This document shows positions 45,125-59,129 of a stretch of 64,000 bases of DNA, one piece after another (position 1 is the stretch's first letter; each line of letters begins with the position of its first letter). Position numbers and translations under genes: made by a program. The notes below the pieces were generated by a model, which saw only the letters and a list, made by a program, of their open reading frames with translations, was not told the DNA's origin and ran no database searches. The stretch is from Sphagnum magellanicum (Eukaryota; Streptophyta; Sphagnopsida; Sphagnales; Sphagnaceae), in assembly GCA_021904315.1 (NCBI GenBank), contig CM038916.1, positions 2,232,001 through 2,296,000 on the forward strand, read 5' to 3'.

Positions 45125-47180
45125 GTTGCTACAATTGAGCAACTGTACAACCTTGCTCTATGGCATGTAGCAATTGTACAACCTTGAACCTAAGTATCAC
45201 GTACATTGGAGGTCCTCTACCCACAATGATTTCATAACTAACAAAACTTCAAATACTAGACCTTTCATACTCAAATATTGTAGGATCAATCCATGATAGT
45301 TTTGGGGCATTGGTGGCATCTTGAATCTCAAAACTGCAAACTTCCTTGGAATTTTGCACTTTAGCCTTGGGAAGCTCACAAACTTGATTGAAATACATCT
45401 TGGCCTTACAAATTTCACACTTGTAGCTATACCTTCATGGTTTGTAAGTTTCACAAAACTCAAAGTGCTTGACCTAAGCTCGAGTAACTTCATTGAGGGG
45501 CCGATTCTAGAGTGGGTTCAGATGATGCAAAGTTTGCAATATCTTAACCTTGCATACTGTAATTTGACCGACCAGATTCTAGGATTTCTAGGAGGCTTGA
45601 CAACACTTCAAACTCTTTGGTTGAAGGGAAACTTGTTAAATGGATCAATACCTAATATCTTTGCAAACTTGACAAAGTTCATGAGCTTCGATGTTTCACA
45701 AAATTAGCTTATAGATTCAATCACATTAAGCTCGATGGAACTTCCAAATCTTGAAGTGATTGAGTGAGTTGTATGCAAATTGGCTCTTAGGGGAACTACT
45801 TGCAACTATTGGAAATTTCAAAAGCTTGTCATAGTTTGATGTCTCACAAAAGGAACTAAGTGGTGCAATATTAAAGTCAATGACAATTTTGGCAAACTTG
45901 TCAATCTTCCACTTTTAGCAAAACAACTTCAGTGGCAGCATACTAGCAGGTATGGCTAATCTTCAGGCACTGACAAAGTTTTTCCTCTTTGAGAACCACT
46001 TCACAAGTAGTGTTCTAGGCAACTTGGGGCAGAACTGTAACCTTGAATGATTTGATGTCTCCACAAATCTGCTCTTCGAACCTGTCCCTCTTCATCTTTA
46101 TGATGGACAATAGTTAATTGGATTCATCTTCTTCAATAACATTTTTCAAGCATGATATTTGATGTCTATGGAAGTTGCATGGCTCTTGCTTGCATTTGGT
46201 TTGAAATCAATACACTTTTTGGACCAATTCCTGATGGTCTTTGGGGGGCACCTAAAATGCTAATTCTTATAGCACACAATAATATGTCCAATGGAAGCAT
46301 ACAACCATCAAATTTACTTTATACTTAAGCACAATTGACATCTCTAGCAATTGGTTCATGGGTCCGCTTCCCCAAGAAATTGGCAACCTCCTTTTAATAC
46401 AAAAGCTTTCTGCATCTAGGCACAACCTTTCATGTTCAATCCCTCCATAGCTTAATGGTCTCTTTTAGCTGAACTGGCTTGATTTTAGCCAAAATGCTTT
46501 CATGGGTGGGATACCACCAACACTTGCAAATTGTTCACACTTCAATACACTAAACCTTTTCAATGGATTTGCTTATGAGACTAATTCTAAATAAGCTTGG
46601 TGAACTTAGCAACCCCATAGTTTTGGATCTTTCATACAATGCCCTCACAAGCGAGATTCCATCCATCCTTAGTAGGTTGCCACTTGAGAATCTTGGTGTT
46701 TCATACAACAACCTTTATGGTGTGCTGCCACTAGGTCTCCTTGTAGTCACGTACGCCAAAGGTAATTCAGATTTGTGTGATATGGCCAATAATTATGAAT
46801 CCAACATGCAACAAACAAACAACAAGTTGAATGGAATGATGATGTTAGTAGTGGTCGGAACTTTTGTGGCAACAATGATTATACTCATTTTTCGCTCATG
46901 TTACTTTTATTGAAGGCATAAAATTTTCAACGAGTAGCACAAGGGGCTTTTACAAAAAAATTCATGACATTTAATTTCATTCTAAAAGGTGATAATGAAA
47001 GAGTATGAGATTACAAAATTCTACAACAATTAAATAATGTCATTGGAAGCAATGGATTCGGGATATTGTGTAAAGCAGTGTTCCGTAAGGCCAATTTGTT
47101 GTTGTGAAAAAACTTGGGTGGGGGGAGGTGAAAGGTGATGCATTACATGATCATGGATTCAGAACTAAGGTAAAATTATA
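45125..47180 (+). pseudogene. LRR receptor-like kinase, truncated and frameshifted
   Basis: Plus-strand remnant of a plant plasma-membrane receptor kinase, read across several frames. Leucine-rich repeats are clear: LTKLQILDLSYSNIVGSI (about 45235-45290), SLGKLTNLIEIHL (45370-45410), FTKLKVLDLSSSNF (45450-45500), LQYLNLAYCNLT, LTTLQTLWLKGNLLNGSIP (to 45650), further repeats with stops through 46560, then NPIVLDLSYNALTSEIPSIL (46610-46670). The short C-cap with LCDM is followed by a single membrane segment (MMMLVVVGTFVATMIILIF, 46840-46900). After the juxtamembrane region, the kinase P-loop reads VIGSNGFGILCKAVF (47037-47085), then a decayed Lys strand and GDALHDHGFRTKV. The rest of the kinase domain is missing. 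With many stops, several frameshifts and no catalytic loop, this copy is dead. Confidence 0.88.
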
Positions 47181-47189
47181 CACAAAACT

Positions 47190-50100
47190 ATAATTTAAAG
47201 TATTTTCTTCTCTTGCACAAAGTACATGTCAAAGTGGGTAGTGTATAAATCAATAACAATCTACAAACTTCACCTTCCAAGGCATTGAATTAACAATAAA
47301 TCTTGGATTCACACATTAAATAAATACTATATTACTAAGAAAAACATAGCTCTAATGGAGGTTGCCATTCAAGATTTTACACACAAATGTTTTTGGAACA
47401 TGAATCTCAAGCATTTGTATTGTAGATAGAATGAGATGTTGGAAATGATTGCATTGGAAACCTCCTACAAAAGTAAAATTGCAGCTAAAAAAGTTTATAT
47501 TGTTGACATTCACAATTTAGAAAGAACCTTTTGAATATATGGTAAAAATTTAGTTCATGATCTTGTCTGTGACAATGACTAAACACCCATTCCTTCATTC
47601 CAGTTGGACCCAATCCAAATTTATTGATAATTTCATCAAACTACCACCATCACATTGAATAAACTTTAAAATGGGCAACTTGTCAAAAAGTGACCCAAAA
47701 CCACAAATGCAAAATTATAAGAAACAAGGAATAATAAATATCTCAACAACACAAAGGGGATTAATGCCTAGGGGTAACCACTATTAATCATTTATACTAG
47801 AGACATGCTTTCCCTCAAATGGACTCACACACCTTTAGCTTCTTACAAATCTCAAACATGTATTTACAAGTTTTGAAAATTTTTCCACTTACCATTTAAG
47901 TCAACTTGAATAGAATAAAGTTGTTATATGCATCTCAAAAAAAAAATCACTCCTTTACCTTCTTTAATACATAGTTGAATTGATAACTAAGTAGTCAAAT
48001 GACCAACCTTAGAGCCCATTTGGGGATACAAAAGCAGGACATTATCAGTGAATCCACTTGTAATATTGAACCTACACAAAATACCTAAAAGACACCTCAC
48101 AAGAGAGAAAGTCACATGCTTTTGAGATGTGACAAATGAAATAATCCCCAAAGTGCTTAATAGTTTTTGTATCTACAATATGGACCATATCTTGCACAAA
48201 AATCAATTCAATTAAGTATGTGGTGAAGAGGTTGATATGAAATTCAAGACTACAAATAATCCTTTCAGGAGCTTGTGAGTGAAAGGACAAAATACTCACA
48301 TCATCTACATAGAAATCCACATCTGCATTAGAAAGAAGACTGCCATCATTTTTTATCACATGTGTCTTATGTTTGTATGTGAGCAATGCAACCCTACACA
48401 ATAATATTGAATAAATATTAAAAGTCAATAATTCAACAAACATTTTGTACAAATACAACTACAAAGTAAGGAAAAAATAACACAAATCTTAGACCCATGG
48501 TACTATGCATGACTTCATAAAATAGAACTTCCACATACTCACAATTCAAGTCAACCTAAATAGAAGGAAGTTGTGAATTGAGGATAAGGTTTTAGAGTTT
48601 TTAGATTCAATAACATGTCATTGAACCAAAAAAAAGGGAGAACAAAACTTTTCTTTTTGAAAAAACAAAAAGGAAGAAGTAATGTGAAAATTAGTAACAA
48701 TCACAACCATTTTTGTGAACTTCAACAACAACATCCCCACTAACATCCCTACAACAAAAGGTGTCCCTATACGCCAAGTGATTTCATTGGATTTTGAATG
48801 ATTCATTGGTCTAATGAATGGGGACTAGTGAACTGCACCCACATTAAGTAGTAATGCATCTTCAAACCTACAATACCATATAGAAGTAGATGTAACATCA
48901 AGAGATATATATATAATATTCATGAGGAGAATCCTTTTGAAGCTCAAAAAAAATGTCAAGCATATTGCAAAGTAGGTTCATCAACATCCATGAATGAGGC
49001 TAGTTTAGTAATTGAAATGGTGGTATAAAGTTTTAACAAACTCTGAATACTAGAAAGAAGCATAAAAGTAGTTTTGACATTAAAAGCACAAAATTGAAAA
49101 TTTTTTTATGACATATTTTGGGATTTTTTTAATATACACCTTAACATAATAGTATTAAGAAAACTTTTTTAAAAATAATATTTTTTTGAGAAATGTATTA
49201 AAAAGATTCCTGTAATTTTGCAATACAACCAATGAATGTAAATAAATAAACCCTAGCAAGTGGCGTGCCTTCTTATGACTTCTACCTAAAACTTTCACCT
49301 TGTGAAGGTCACAACCTACTAAGGTAGGATCATGTACAATTTTTTTTACCTATTTTGAATATTAAGGCTTTCTTCACCTCTTCCTTAGGGCAATTTGGAA
49401 TCTTCAAGATCATTAGAATGGAAAGGGTCACATCTTTTCAGCACAAAACCATCAAGCAATCCCATCCAGGTAGGTAGTGTCATTGGCTTTAATGGTTGGC
49501 ATGAATATGTGGACTAGTAGTGCCTTTAAGTCAATTTGGTGTTGTAAGAGCCATAACCTATGCATTTTGTGTGCAATCACATGGTATGGAACTTCATTTG
49601 TGGAGTTGCAATCATTACAAAAAATCCATACCTACATATTGAGTAACCAACCACACTTCATCATTTGATGTTCATTATAGCAAGTTCACCATATTTTTTA
49701 ATCCCTTAGACCATCAATCTAAAAGTATTTGAAACAAAACTTGTTTTCCATAACCCATGCCTTCTTTCCTCCTGTTAACCTTGTGATCCACTTTTGCTTA
49801 TTCCAATTACAACAGCAAAAATAGAGAGATAAATGAGGTTTTCCACATGGGAGGGGATGTGGAATAATTACCAGCTTGTTTGGGTATGCTTCAAGCATTG
49901 GGGGTGTAGCAATCTCTTTGTCAATATGTTGCCAAATGCTTATCATGTCATAGATAGATTTGGAACAAATTGGGTAGAAATACCTAACAACATCAAAAGG
50001 AACGGTAGAACTTCAATATAGAAACCATAAAAACCTCACCATCATAATTTGGGGTCTTTTCAACCACTATAGTTGTGCTATTGATCCTCCACCTTTCAGC

Positions 50101-53100
50101 TTTTGAACCATGAGTCAAATCAAAGCACAAACAATACCCATTCCTAAAGCACACAAACTCAGATATCCAGAAACCAAATAACACACACTTGCCAAATGCC
50201 TTAATGTATGTTAGAAGACAAATTATTTGCACAACTCAAAAAGCAAAGAATGAAGCACATTCATTTTTGCAACAATCCAAAGAAAAATGGTATTTAAACC
50301 CTTCCTTCCATGTTAAGAGAGTAACTCACTAGGCATGTTTGTCCATTTCACATAAGCATTCCAAATGCATGGTGTGGCCACAAGGCATGATTGTGATGTC
50401 CTTCATTAAGTCAAATAAGTATTGCACAACACACAACCCCACATGTAAATAGAGTCCCCACCTGAAATAGAGCCCCAACTTGAAAAACATGGTATTAAGT
50501 GCATGCATGAAATAGAAAATGCATATAGTACATGGATCTCATCACAAGTCGGTAAGGATCAAAATGCCCTTCAAGATGTACAAAATTCTCTGCCAAAGGA
50601 ACCTATTGATAACAAAAAAAATTATGAGAAATACTTCAAAGCAAACAGAAAAATTGTGATGCATGGACTTCTTTATATAATGGTGTTCTTTTGCAAGGTA
50701 ATGGAGGCATAGTAACAGCCTACCAAAGACAAATGCACCAAATTCAACAACAAGAACATTGTGTAGCTTAGTGCTTTTGGATCCATATTCCTCAGAGGTC
50801 TTGTTCTATGATATGGCCACATCAACAACACAACAAATGTAGAAGACAAAGCTAGTTTGGGACATTAGAAAAACTCAATGCCTCATAAGACAAGTCACTA
50901 CAAGATCATGATCTTTCATGAGAATTGCCAATTGGAGAGCCACTTGCTAATCTTGAGGCATTAACATGTAACTGTTGTAGGTGAGTGTTGAACTAATTTT
51001 AAAAGTGCATATCACATTGTTCACAGTGGAATAAATTTTCTTGCCCTCCAATCTTACAAATCCCATGAGAATTGCAATGATATTGCTATTTTTTTTGTCT
51101 ACAAAACAAATGATGTCTCAAAGTTAAATCATGGACTTTTAGATTGTGGTACAACCACAGAGCATATTCATCTTAGGTTCACGCACTTACCAACTCATGA
51201 ACATACAAGATTCAACTAAAGAAAAACACATTAATACCATACTTGCACTTAATAGAGGTCTTCAAATAGTGGTTTGAAAGTCATGTAATTGGACAAGTTC
51301 AAGGTGTGATGTCACTTGACAAAATGACCCTTATATAATAGTCAATGGATGACTATGTATATCCCCCCATCCAAAAGCTATCACAATTCTTCAAAAGGAT
51401 TGATGTGTATCTTTCAAAAGATAGCCAAGTATCCACATTGGGAGTAAAAAATATGAAACCAAGACTTCTCTATACTAATGAAATTAAGTTTACCTGTGAA
51501 AATGGAATTTAGAAAATATTTAATCAATTGACCACTTGCCCACATTTGCCAATGACAAGAATTTATTGAACTCATCACCATTTGTGCATTTGTTGCAAAA
51601 GGAAAATAGAATAAACAAACTTCATTGTTAAAAACCTTGCAAGTTGAGTAGAAGTATTCACCCATGCACACACCACACTTTTCACACACTTGTTGCACAT
51701 CTTACTCATGGTTACATAATGAGCAAATAACTTGCACATCATTCACACCAAAGTAATAGATGAACCACAAATGTCAACATGAAATACATAAACAAGAAAT
51801 ACAAATATCTTCCAAATCCACATTTCTTCACATCTTTCTAAGAAAACATGCCCAAATTGCATGTTACTTGTAGATCATGTGTGGGTACCCTAGGGTTGGA
51901 TCTCTAAATCTCTTTCTAAATAGTTGAAAATTTTTAGAGCTTACAAACCTTTCACACTTATTTCATGGAACGACAGATAATTTGTCAAATGTGACATTAT
52001 GGCTTAAGCAAATGACTGCTACTTATCAAAGCTAAGAACTTTGGAATGTGTTTACAATGTAGCTTTTGGGCCAAAAGACAAAAACAATATCTGTTTCACT
52101 AAATGTCTGGGCAAGTCATGGCGCTTTAAGGGTTCCTCCTCATTAACATTTTGCTAAATGGACAAAACATAACATTGTGATGTTTCAAATGATGAAAACT
52201 TGAAGAAATACTAAAATAAATTTTGGGAAAAACCAAAAATTGGTTTGTAAGAAACCTAATTACCAGGTTAAAGAGAACTTCTAGAACCTAAAGTACATGG
52301 CATAGAAATGCCATGCCACAGACACTATTCCCAATCTGATGCATTCCCAACATGCCACACTATGGACAAAATTGATTCATGATAAGCAATGGGGGAAGCC
52401 CCATATGAATAGGATGGTCTTTTCCACTTGTAGAAATGTTTAGAAGATATTAAACATTTGCAATTGAATTATCAAAATACAAGTTTACTTTCTAGAAAAT
52501 TTGAGACATTTGTAATTGTGATAACAAGCTTAAACACCCCACTCCACTGACATTTTTTCACAAGACCAAGTGCTTTTTCAAGTGTTTTTTCGACCCAATT
52601 TCTGAGATGATAGCCTCCCTATTCATCAACAACAACCAACTCTCCAATGCGCATCAATAAACCTTTTTTTTTATCATAGAGATGATGAAACAAAATAGTA
52701 GCAAAGAAGGGTAGCATGAAGCAAATCACTTGAACCATCAATGGACTCTATTTCAAACAACACATTACAATCGAAATATGAAAAACAATTAAATCTCAAA
52801 ACATCCAGGGCAACCATACAAAAAAGACCCCATATACCAATTCCTCAAAATTTTCATCATTGGAATTTGATATTGACATAAGTATATGAAAACATAAAGA
52901 AAAAATTAAAATAGTTGATCATCATTTGATAGTGTGTAGCAATGTAGAGCTCAAATTTAATAATATACAATTTGAAACATTAAAAACTTATGAATTAAAA
53001 GTGAAAAGAATTAGAAAGTAAACATATGTTCCTAGTAAACATATTATAAGTTAGTAGATGATTAAACACATAATTAGTGCACAAATAAATAATTAATACC

Positions 53101-54470
53101 TTATTGTTTCTAAAATTTTTGCCTTAGAGTCACTAATTATTTAATGTGAATTTCTAGATAGGGGTTAAAAAAGATTTGGGGGAATTTTTTTTCATTTAAA
53201 AAAAATTCCCAAAAAATGGAAAAAAAATTGCCAAAGTTCTTGAACCATAAAATTAAATAAAAATTGATGCCTAGAATATAATTAAAATGTTGAAGTTGAG
53301 ACTCTTGCTTAAAGGTTTATTTACATGAATATCTTCTTTGAATTTTTTGACATTAACTATATATATATTAGTGATATCCAATGAATTTCAAAAGAAATCC
53401 ACATACCCGAAAATGGTATTGTTTTTCATGTTTTCATGTGATGGGTAATAAAAAAATATAAAATTTGATCTTTAGTAATTTATCAAAGTATTTGGTCATA
53501 CAACTTGGAATTTTTTTAAAAATTTACATTAAATCACATTTAATGAATTGAAAAGAAAATTCAAAATAAGATTAAAATTTACTACTCACAATAAAAAATG
53601 ACATTTAAATAATTTTAATACTTTGTATAAAACTTTAAAATGTTGAAAATTCAAGAATGATTTTTTTCCCCCATTTGGATAAAGTATGAAAAATTAATAA
53701 TGGTCAAAGTTGGGTACTTTTGTATGGAACAAAAGATGATGTGGGATAATGTTGTAAATTTATCCCATATCCTTTGTCAACAAATTCAACTTTGTAAACT
53801 AATAACTAGGTGAAAAAGTATTAGTCTACACACAATACATGCACTACATATATTCAAAGTGCAAATAGTACTTATGATAGGCAAATAAAAAAGATTTGTC
53901 ACCAAAAAATAAATAGGATTTTACTTACCTACCTATTTAGGCCTACCTACCTACCTACCAAATGGTCATTTATAAATATTTTTCAATTTATAAATATATA
54001 ATATATTCCATGGGATTTATGACTAGGACAAAAATATGACTAGTGGATAAACAACATGTTCATATGGCCATGGACTACATAATCATGTAGTCATGAATGG
54101 TATTTACAATTAAAAATATAGTCATGGGTGTAGTCATATTTGCCATGTTTTGGCATAGTGACCATGATTGCAAGAAAAGTGATAGATTGAAAAATATGGT
54201 GACTAGTTGTAAAAATGATAAAACATAGTTGTAAATGATATTTAGTCACATATAGTCGCAAATTGGATGGTTGCATAATACAAGATTTCTTCTAATGTAT
54301 GTAGGTGTTTGCAATTTTTCATAATGTATAAATAGGCGAAGAACACAAAGCCCATGTGGTGTAAGTCAATAATAAAAATCACAATTTTAAAATTTTAAAA
54401 TAATTTAATTGAATTTGATTAAATTGGATCCACTTTTTTCTTGAATTTTGATGGTGGTTCCTAGTGGTAC
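47190..54470. other. Long intergenic stretch, no gene supported
   Basis: AT-rich throughout. Open frames are short and biased, for example 48072-48458 minus (128 codons) and 51414-51698 minus. The word YVDD in the 48-kb frame lacks any reverse-transcriptase context. A cctacctacctacc tract lies at 53930-53960. No RNA gene, element end or clear repeat array was recognised. Confidence 0.4.
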
Positions 54471-54479
54471 CACCCAAGG

Positions 54480-55430
54480 ATGGGTTTGCCCAATGGTGCA
54501 TTTTCTATAGTTGTTCTAGCTACAAGTAAGACATTTATGTTTCATCAACTATTCAATGAGGATAGTGAAGGTTTTATAGAACTTTTGAAAGGTGAAAACT
54601 TAAATCAAACCATGTTAAAATTTGCACCCTTGTGCTCCCTTCACATACACACCCTCATTACATCTTTCAAACATCATCTCAACTTAGTCGTTACAAATAC
54701 ATTTAGGGTAGTTGTTTTTCTAGGCAATAATCTAAACAAAAGGTTTTTATTTTCAAAATGTTGATTGATGGAAATGGATGTGGAATCGATTAAATAATAA
54801 AGCAAATGCAACATAAGTGTGCTTTGGAAAATTATTGGATGATGTTTAATCATGTCAAGTGTGTTCAAGGCTAGATGACCAAGGTTTGTCATTTTTATGA
54901 CCTAGTCAATTGCAAAGTAATGACCATTTCAATCTATGACATGTAATTTGAAGACAAAGAAGCCCAATGCATTTTGTGGAAGAAATTGAATGCAATTATT
55001 TTGAAGAAAGGCATTACAAATCCCAATTTCAAGGGGTTCATCGCAGACAATGTGCAAGTGAATTGGAATGTTGTCTAAATCATTTACACAACTAAAGATC
55101 TTGCTATGAAGATGATTGATAAGGAATGAACTTGTTTTTTCCATTGGAGCCAATCATTATACAAGTAATTGATTACACTCAAGTTCTGAAATAGGCACAA
55201 TATTGTCCTCTATCATAAATATATGAACACAACATCCTTGGAAGAGTTTGACCTTCAATACATTATAATTTAGTCTTGGTGGTACTCTTTCAAAACTACT
55301 AATGAAGGTGTAATTCATGAGTTCAACAATTGGTTAAACATCTAGCACTTATGTGTGAAACAATGGTGAAGATTCATGCTACATGTAAAATTTGTTCACA
55401 CCACTTCATCAATTCATTGTGTCAAATCTC
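54480..55430 (+). pseudogene. Transposase remnant (MULE-like)
   Basis: From about 54760 to 55430 one plus-strand frame reads continuously apart from about ten stops. Readable parts are CALENYWMMFNHVKCVQG, QCILWKKLNAIILKKG, NPNFKGFIADNVQVNWNVV, TCFFHWSQSLYK and SWWYSFKTTNEGVIHEFNNW. The FIADNVQ (Asp) motif followed by a C-x-(F/W)-H-W motif is the pattern of the catalytic core of MULE-type DDE transposases. A frame at 54480-54764 (94 codons, MGLPNGAFSIVVLATSKTFM) precedes it in a different phase and may be its upstream part. Most stops could come from single C-to-T or G-to-A changes in Trp, Gln and Arg codons. No terminal repeats were found. Superfamily assignment is inference. Confidence 0.55.
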
Positions 55431-55519
55431 TAAAAGTATTATTATTTTATTTCACTTAGTTAATAGCAACGTAGAAATTCTTGTTGGAAGAATAGGTGGA
55501 CATGTAGACTTGTAACCTT

Positions 55520-56940
55520 CAAAGACAATCCATAACATTGGGCTTTAGCATTCTAGGAATAGGGGTGTTTACTTGTATTCTACCATTTCAAATGATTATG
55601 TGCAAGCTTTCAAGCAAATTTACATTGTTTTTTTCCTTCTACAAGGTGATCAATTTGGGATTGGTTTGATTAAGGATGAATCACAAGAAGAAATTTTGTC
55701 CTTTTCCCCCCACACATTCTGATTATTGTTTGATTTGATTACATTTCAACTACATTTGAGCATTTTAAGTTTGCAAGTGGCTTGTTACATTAATTAATGG
55801 TCAATATTATTCATAGTTGTTATGTTCATTATGTTGTTCATTTATGAGTATAATTTGAACTTTATTTAATTATTTAGTAATTTCAAATTGTTGATATGGA
55901 AATTGAAGTGACCTTTAATTTTATTTACATAATGCATTATAATGGGTTAATGAATTGTTTGAGATTTCTTTAATTATCAACTTTTAACATGTTGAAACCA
56001 TTACTTAGAAGTTGCATTTTACATTTACCATAATTTATTAAAACACATGTAACAATTTAAAACCCCACAATTATATTGGAATGAATTAATGATTTTTTCA
56101 AATCTTTTCAATTATTAGAATTGAACCATTCACTTTTAATATATTAAAATCAATACTGACAAATTATATTTTTCACTTATTATAATATACTAAAACACAT
56201 GTAACTCAATATAATGCAATTATATTTGAATGGTTTAGTGAAAGTTTTCACATTTCTCGAACTATCAACATTATTACATGAGTCGAATCATCCATTTTGA
56301 GCTTACTGAAACATTATTCAAATATTGCATATTGCATTTACTAGTATATATTACAACACACATAACAATTTAATGCTTCACATTTATATTTGAATGGGTT
56401 AATGATTAATAGGTCAAAATGTTCATGCATGCAAAGTCTAGGATGCATGTTAATTTTTAAATTATAAATTTTTCATATATTAAATTCTTGGACATTTATG
56501 TAAATTAAAATGTATATTTTTCCTTTAATTTGTTTTAAACATCATGGACAAATTTATTATTATGAATGTTCATGACACCACACAAAAAAAATCCCAAAAA
56601 TATTCCTTAAATTTTTCCCCCTTTCTTTTGGTGTATAAAAAACATCCATGTTAAAAGCAATGAATTAAAATTTAAAATTTTTAAGTATTATTATTATTTA
56701 TTTTAAATATGGTTTATCAATTTCTTTAAACATATTTTATTATAGGTTTATGTTTAAATATTTGGAGATGAATTAAAAATTTTCATTTAAAAAAAATAAA
56801 TGAATGAATTATAAATGGTGATAATAATAATGACATCGATAATTTTCTAAATCTTTTCATTTATTTAATCTTATAATCTTTTTAAAGATCATTCATAAGA
56901 AAATTTAACCATGTTTTGGCTATGAACCATATATGGAAGT
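55520..56940. other. Very AT-rich intergenic
   Basis: Includes repeated phrases such as aatgggttaatga and aacacatgtaac(a/t) at 55940, 56050, 56200 and 56360, suggesting decayed tandem copies of about 120-170 bp. No coding frame is supported. Confidence 0.4.
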
Positions 56941-56946
56941 ACAAAT

Positions 56947-58976
56947 TTGTTAAAATATTTTTATATTTTGGCTACAAGTCCTAAAACCCATTATAGAGTA
57001 TATCAGTTTTAAAAATATACAAATGTAAAAAAAATAAAAAAATCTTTTGTTGATGTTGATGGCCTTACGTATGCTTGCAAAATGGTGGATATTCATCACC
57101 AAAAAAAAATTCAATTCCATCATTAATATTGAATTTTTAAAAAAAATGGATAAGGTTTATAATGATTTCAAAAATTAAAAAAAAAAATTTTCAAATAAAT
57201 TTGATGTTGGAATTTTTTATTTGTTTAATGTTGTAATTATTACAATTATCTTAAGACTTTTATTCATTGAAAATAATTTTTTTTCTTTGAAATTTATGAT
57301 CTCAATTTCTTGGTAATTTTTTTTTAATTGTTTACATATTTTCTTGAATTTGCACTATTTTTTTCCAACAAGAATTACCAACTTAAGAAAATTCGAAAAC
57401 AAAAAAATATGTTGGTTGTTGGGGCGGGGGGGGGGGGGTGGGGTCCAACTACACAACTTATCTATAACCAAATGTGGCAATTGTTTTATGGAAGATTACT
57501 ATTTTAACAACATCACAGGAATAAATAAATAAATTATACATAATCATATTAGGAAAATAAAAATGTGCAATTCCAAAAAAATTGGACATATTTTATATAT
57601 TGAAAATAAAATTGTAAAACACTTAATGATTGCATTTTTGAATTGGCATTGAATTTATAAATATTTTAGGTCAATTTAAACAAAAAAATTGTAAATTTAT
57701 TCTTGACATGGAATTTCAAGTTTTTTTTAACTTTTTAAATTCATTTTTTGTAAATTTAGATTATGTTTTTGAATATATTATTGATTAAAATATTTTTATA
57801 TTTTGATTACAATTCCTAGAACCCATTGTAGAATTATATCATATAAAAGAAATTAAAAATGTACATTGAAAAATATATATATATTTAAAAAATCATTTGT
57901 TGATGTTGATGGCCCTTTCTATATTTGCAAAATGGTAGAAATTCACAATAAGAAAAACCTTTGGTTGCATCATTAATATTTATTTTAAATTTTCACCAAA
58001 ATTGGATAATGTTTATGATGATCTCAAAGATTGAATTTAAGTGTTTTCAAATAAATTTGATGTTGAAATTTTTTATGTGTTTAAGGTTGGAATGATTAAA
58101 ATTACTTTTAAACTTTTATTCATTAGGAGCAACATTTATTTTTCAAATTTTTGATCCCAAATTTTTGGCAAGTTTTTTGATGTTAACATTTTTCATTGAA
58201 TTTGCACTATTTTTTTTCCCAATAAGAATTGCCAAGTTAAGAGAATTTGAAATAAAAAGAACATGTTGGTTGGGGGGAGGGGGGTTAATCCAACTATTTA
58301 AACCCAAAATTTCACCAAATTAAATTGTGTTTCCTTTTACAAAGGAAACAAATGTAAAATATATTCTTACATCATTATAAAAAATATGTTGTGATTTTTT
58401 TCAAAGTTGTGTAATTAATAATTGGTATTAATGTATGATTAATCTTATTAAACAAATATGGTCTTGATAATTAAATGGCTATATTTACTACTTAACTAAT
58501 GTTTCTTTTGATGACCAATTTCTACCAATTTAAAGGGGCCTAACAACATTTTAAAAAAAAAAAAAAATTGAAAGAAAAGTTTTTTCAAGCCAAATTTTAA
58601 AAAAATATTGTTAAGTTTTTACAATAAATATAGTAAATAACCATAATATTGAAAGATTTAAACAAGTTTCCAATTACACAACTTGTTTATAACCAAATGT
58701 GACAATCTTTTAAATATATATATATAAATTACACCTAATCATATTGGGGAAAATAAGAATTTGCAATTCTTCAAAAAATGGACACATTTTATGTAATGAA
58801 TGTTTTAATAAAAGATTTAATAAATGCACTTTTGAATTCACATTGAATTTACAAAGGTTTGAGTTCAATTAAACAAAAAGATATTTGTTGATTTATTCAT
58901 GAAATGCTATTTTAAGTTTTTTTAACATCATAAATTAAAAATTTAAAAATTATAATAATTTGTTTGAATACATTTT
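56947..58976 (+). repeat. Diverged direct duplication of about 850 bp
   Basis: Copy A (about 56947-57776) and copy B (57786-58976) share five blocks in order. The first two are 'aaaatatttttatattttg', and 'tttgttgatgttgatggcc' (57048 and 57898). Next come 'tttgcactattttttt..caa.aagaatt.cca' and a G-run after atgttggtt (57419-57440 and 58271-58288). The last is 'tccaa.tacacaactt.t.tataaccaaatgtg' (57445 and 58671). Copy B has about 370 extra bases between the G-run and the last block. Both copies carry the G-run, so it predates the duplication or expanded twice. Confidence 0.75.
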
Positions 58977-59066
58977 GCAAACAATTTGTAAGTTTGAATT
59001 TCTTAAACAATTTCATACCAAACATGGTAAAGTTAAACTTTTTCATCTTTGTTAATAAAATGTTGA

Positions 59067-59125
59067 AGTGGTTTGGTGGTTAATAACTTAGTGTGTTTCC
59101 ATAAGGTCTAGGGTTCAACCCTTGA
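59067..59125 (+). ncRNA. tRNA-like pol III module (SINE head)
   Basis: An A-box-like agtggtttggtggttaa is followed 30 bases later by a B box with flanking stem, ctagggttcaacccttg (59108-59124). The spacing matches a tRNA head. No A-rich tail is clear. Probably a SINE relic rather than a tRNA, because the acceptor arms do not pair. Confidence 0.5.
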
Positions 59126-59129
59126 TGGA

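Noticed and set aside
48072..48458. Minus-strand frame containing YVDD, considered as a reverse transcriptase
   Set aside because: The flanking residues do not match RT palm motifs and no other RT motif is nearby.
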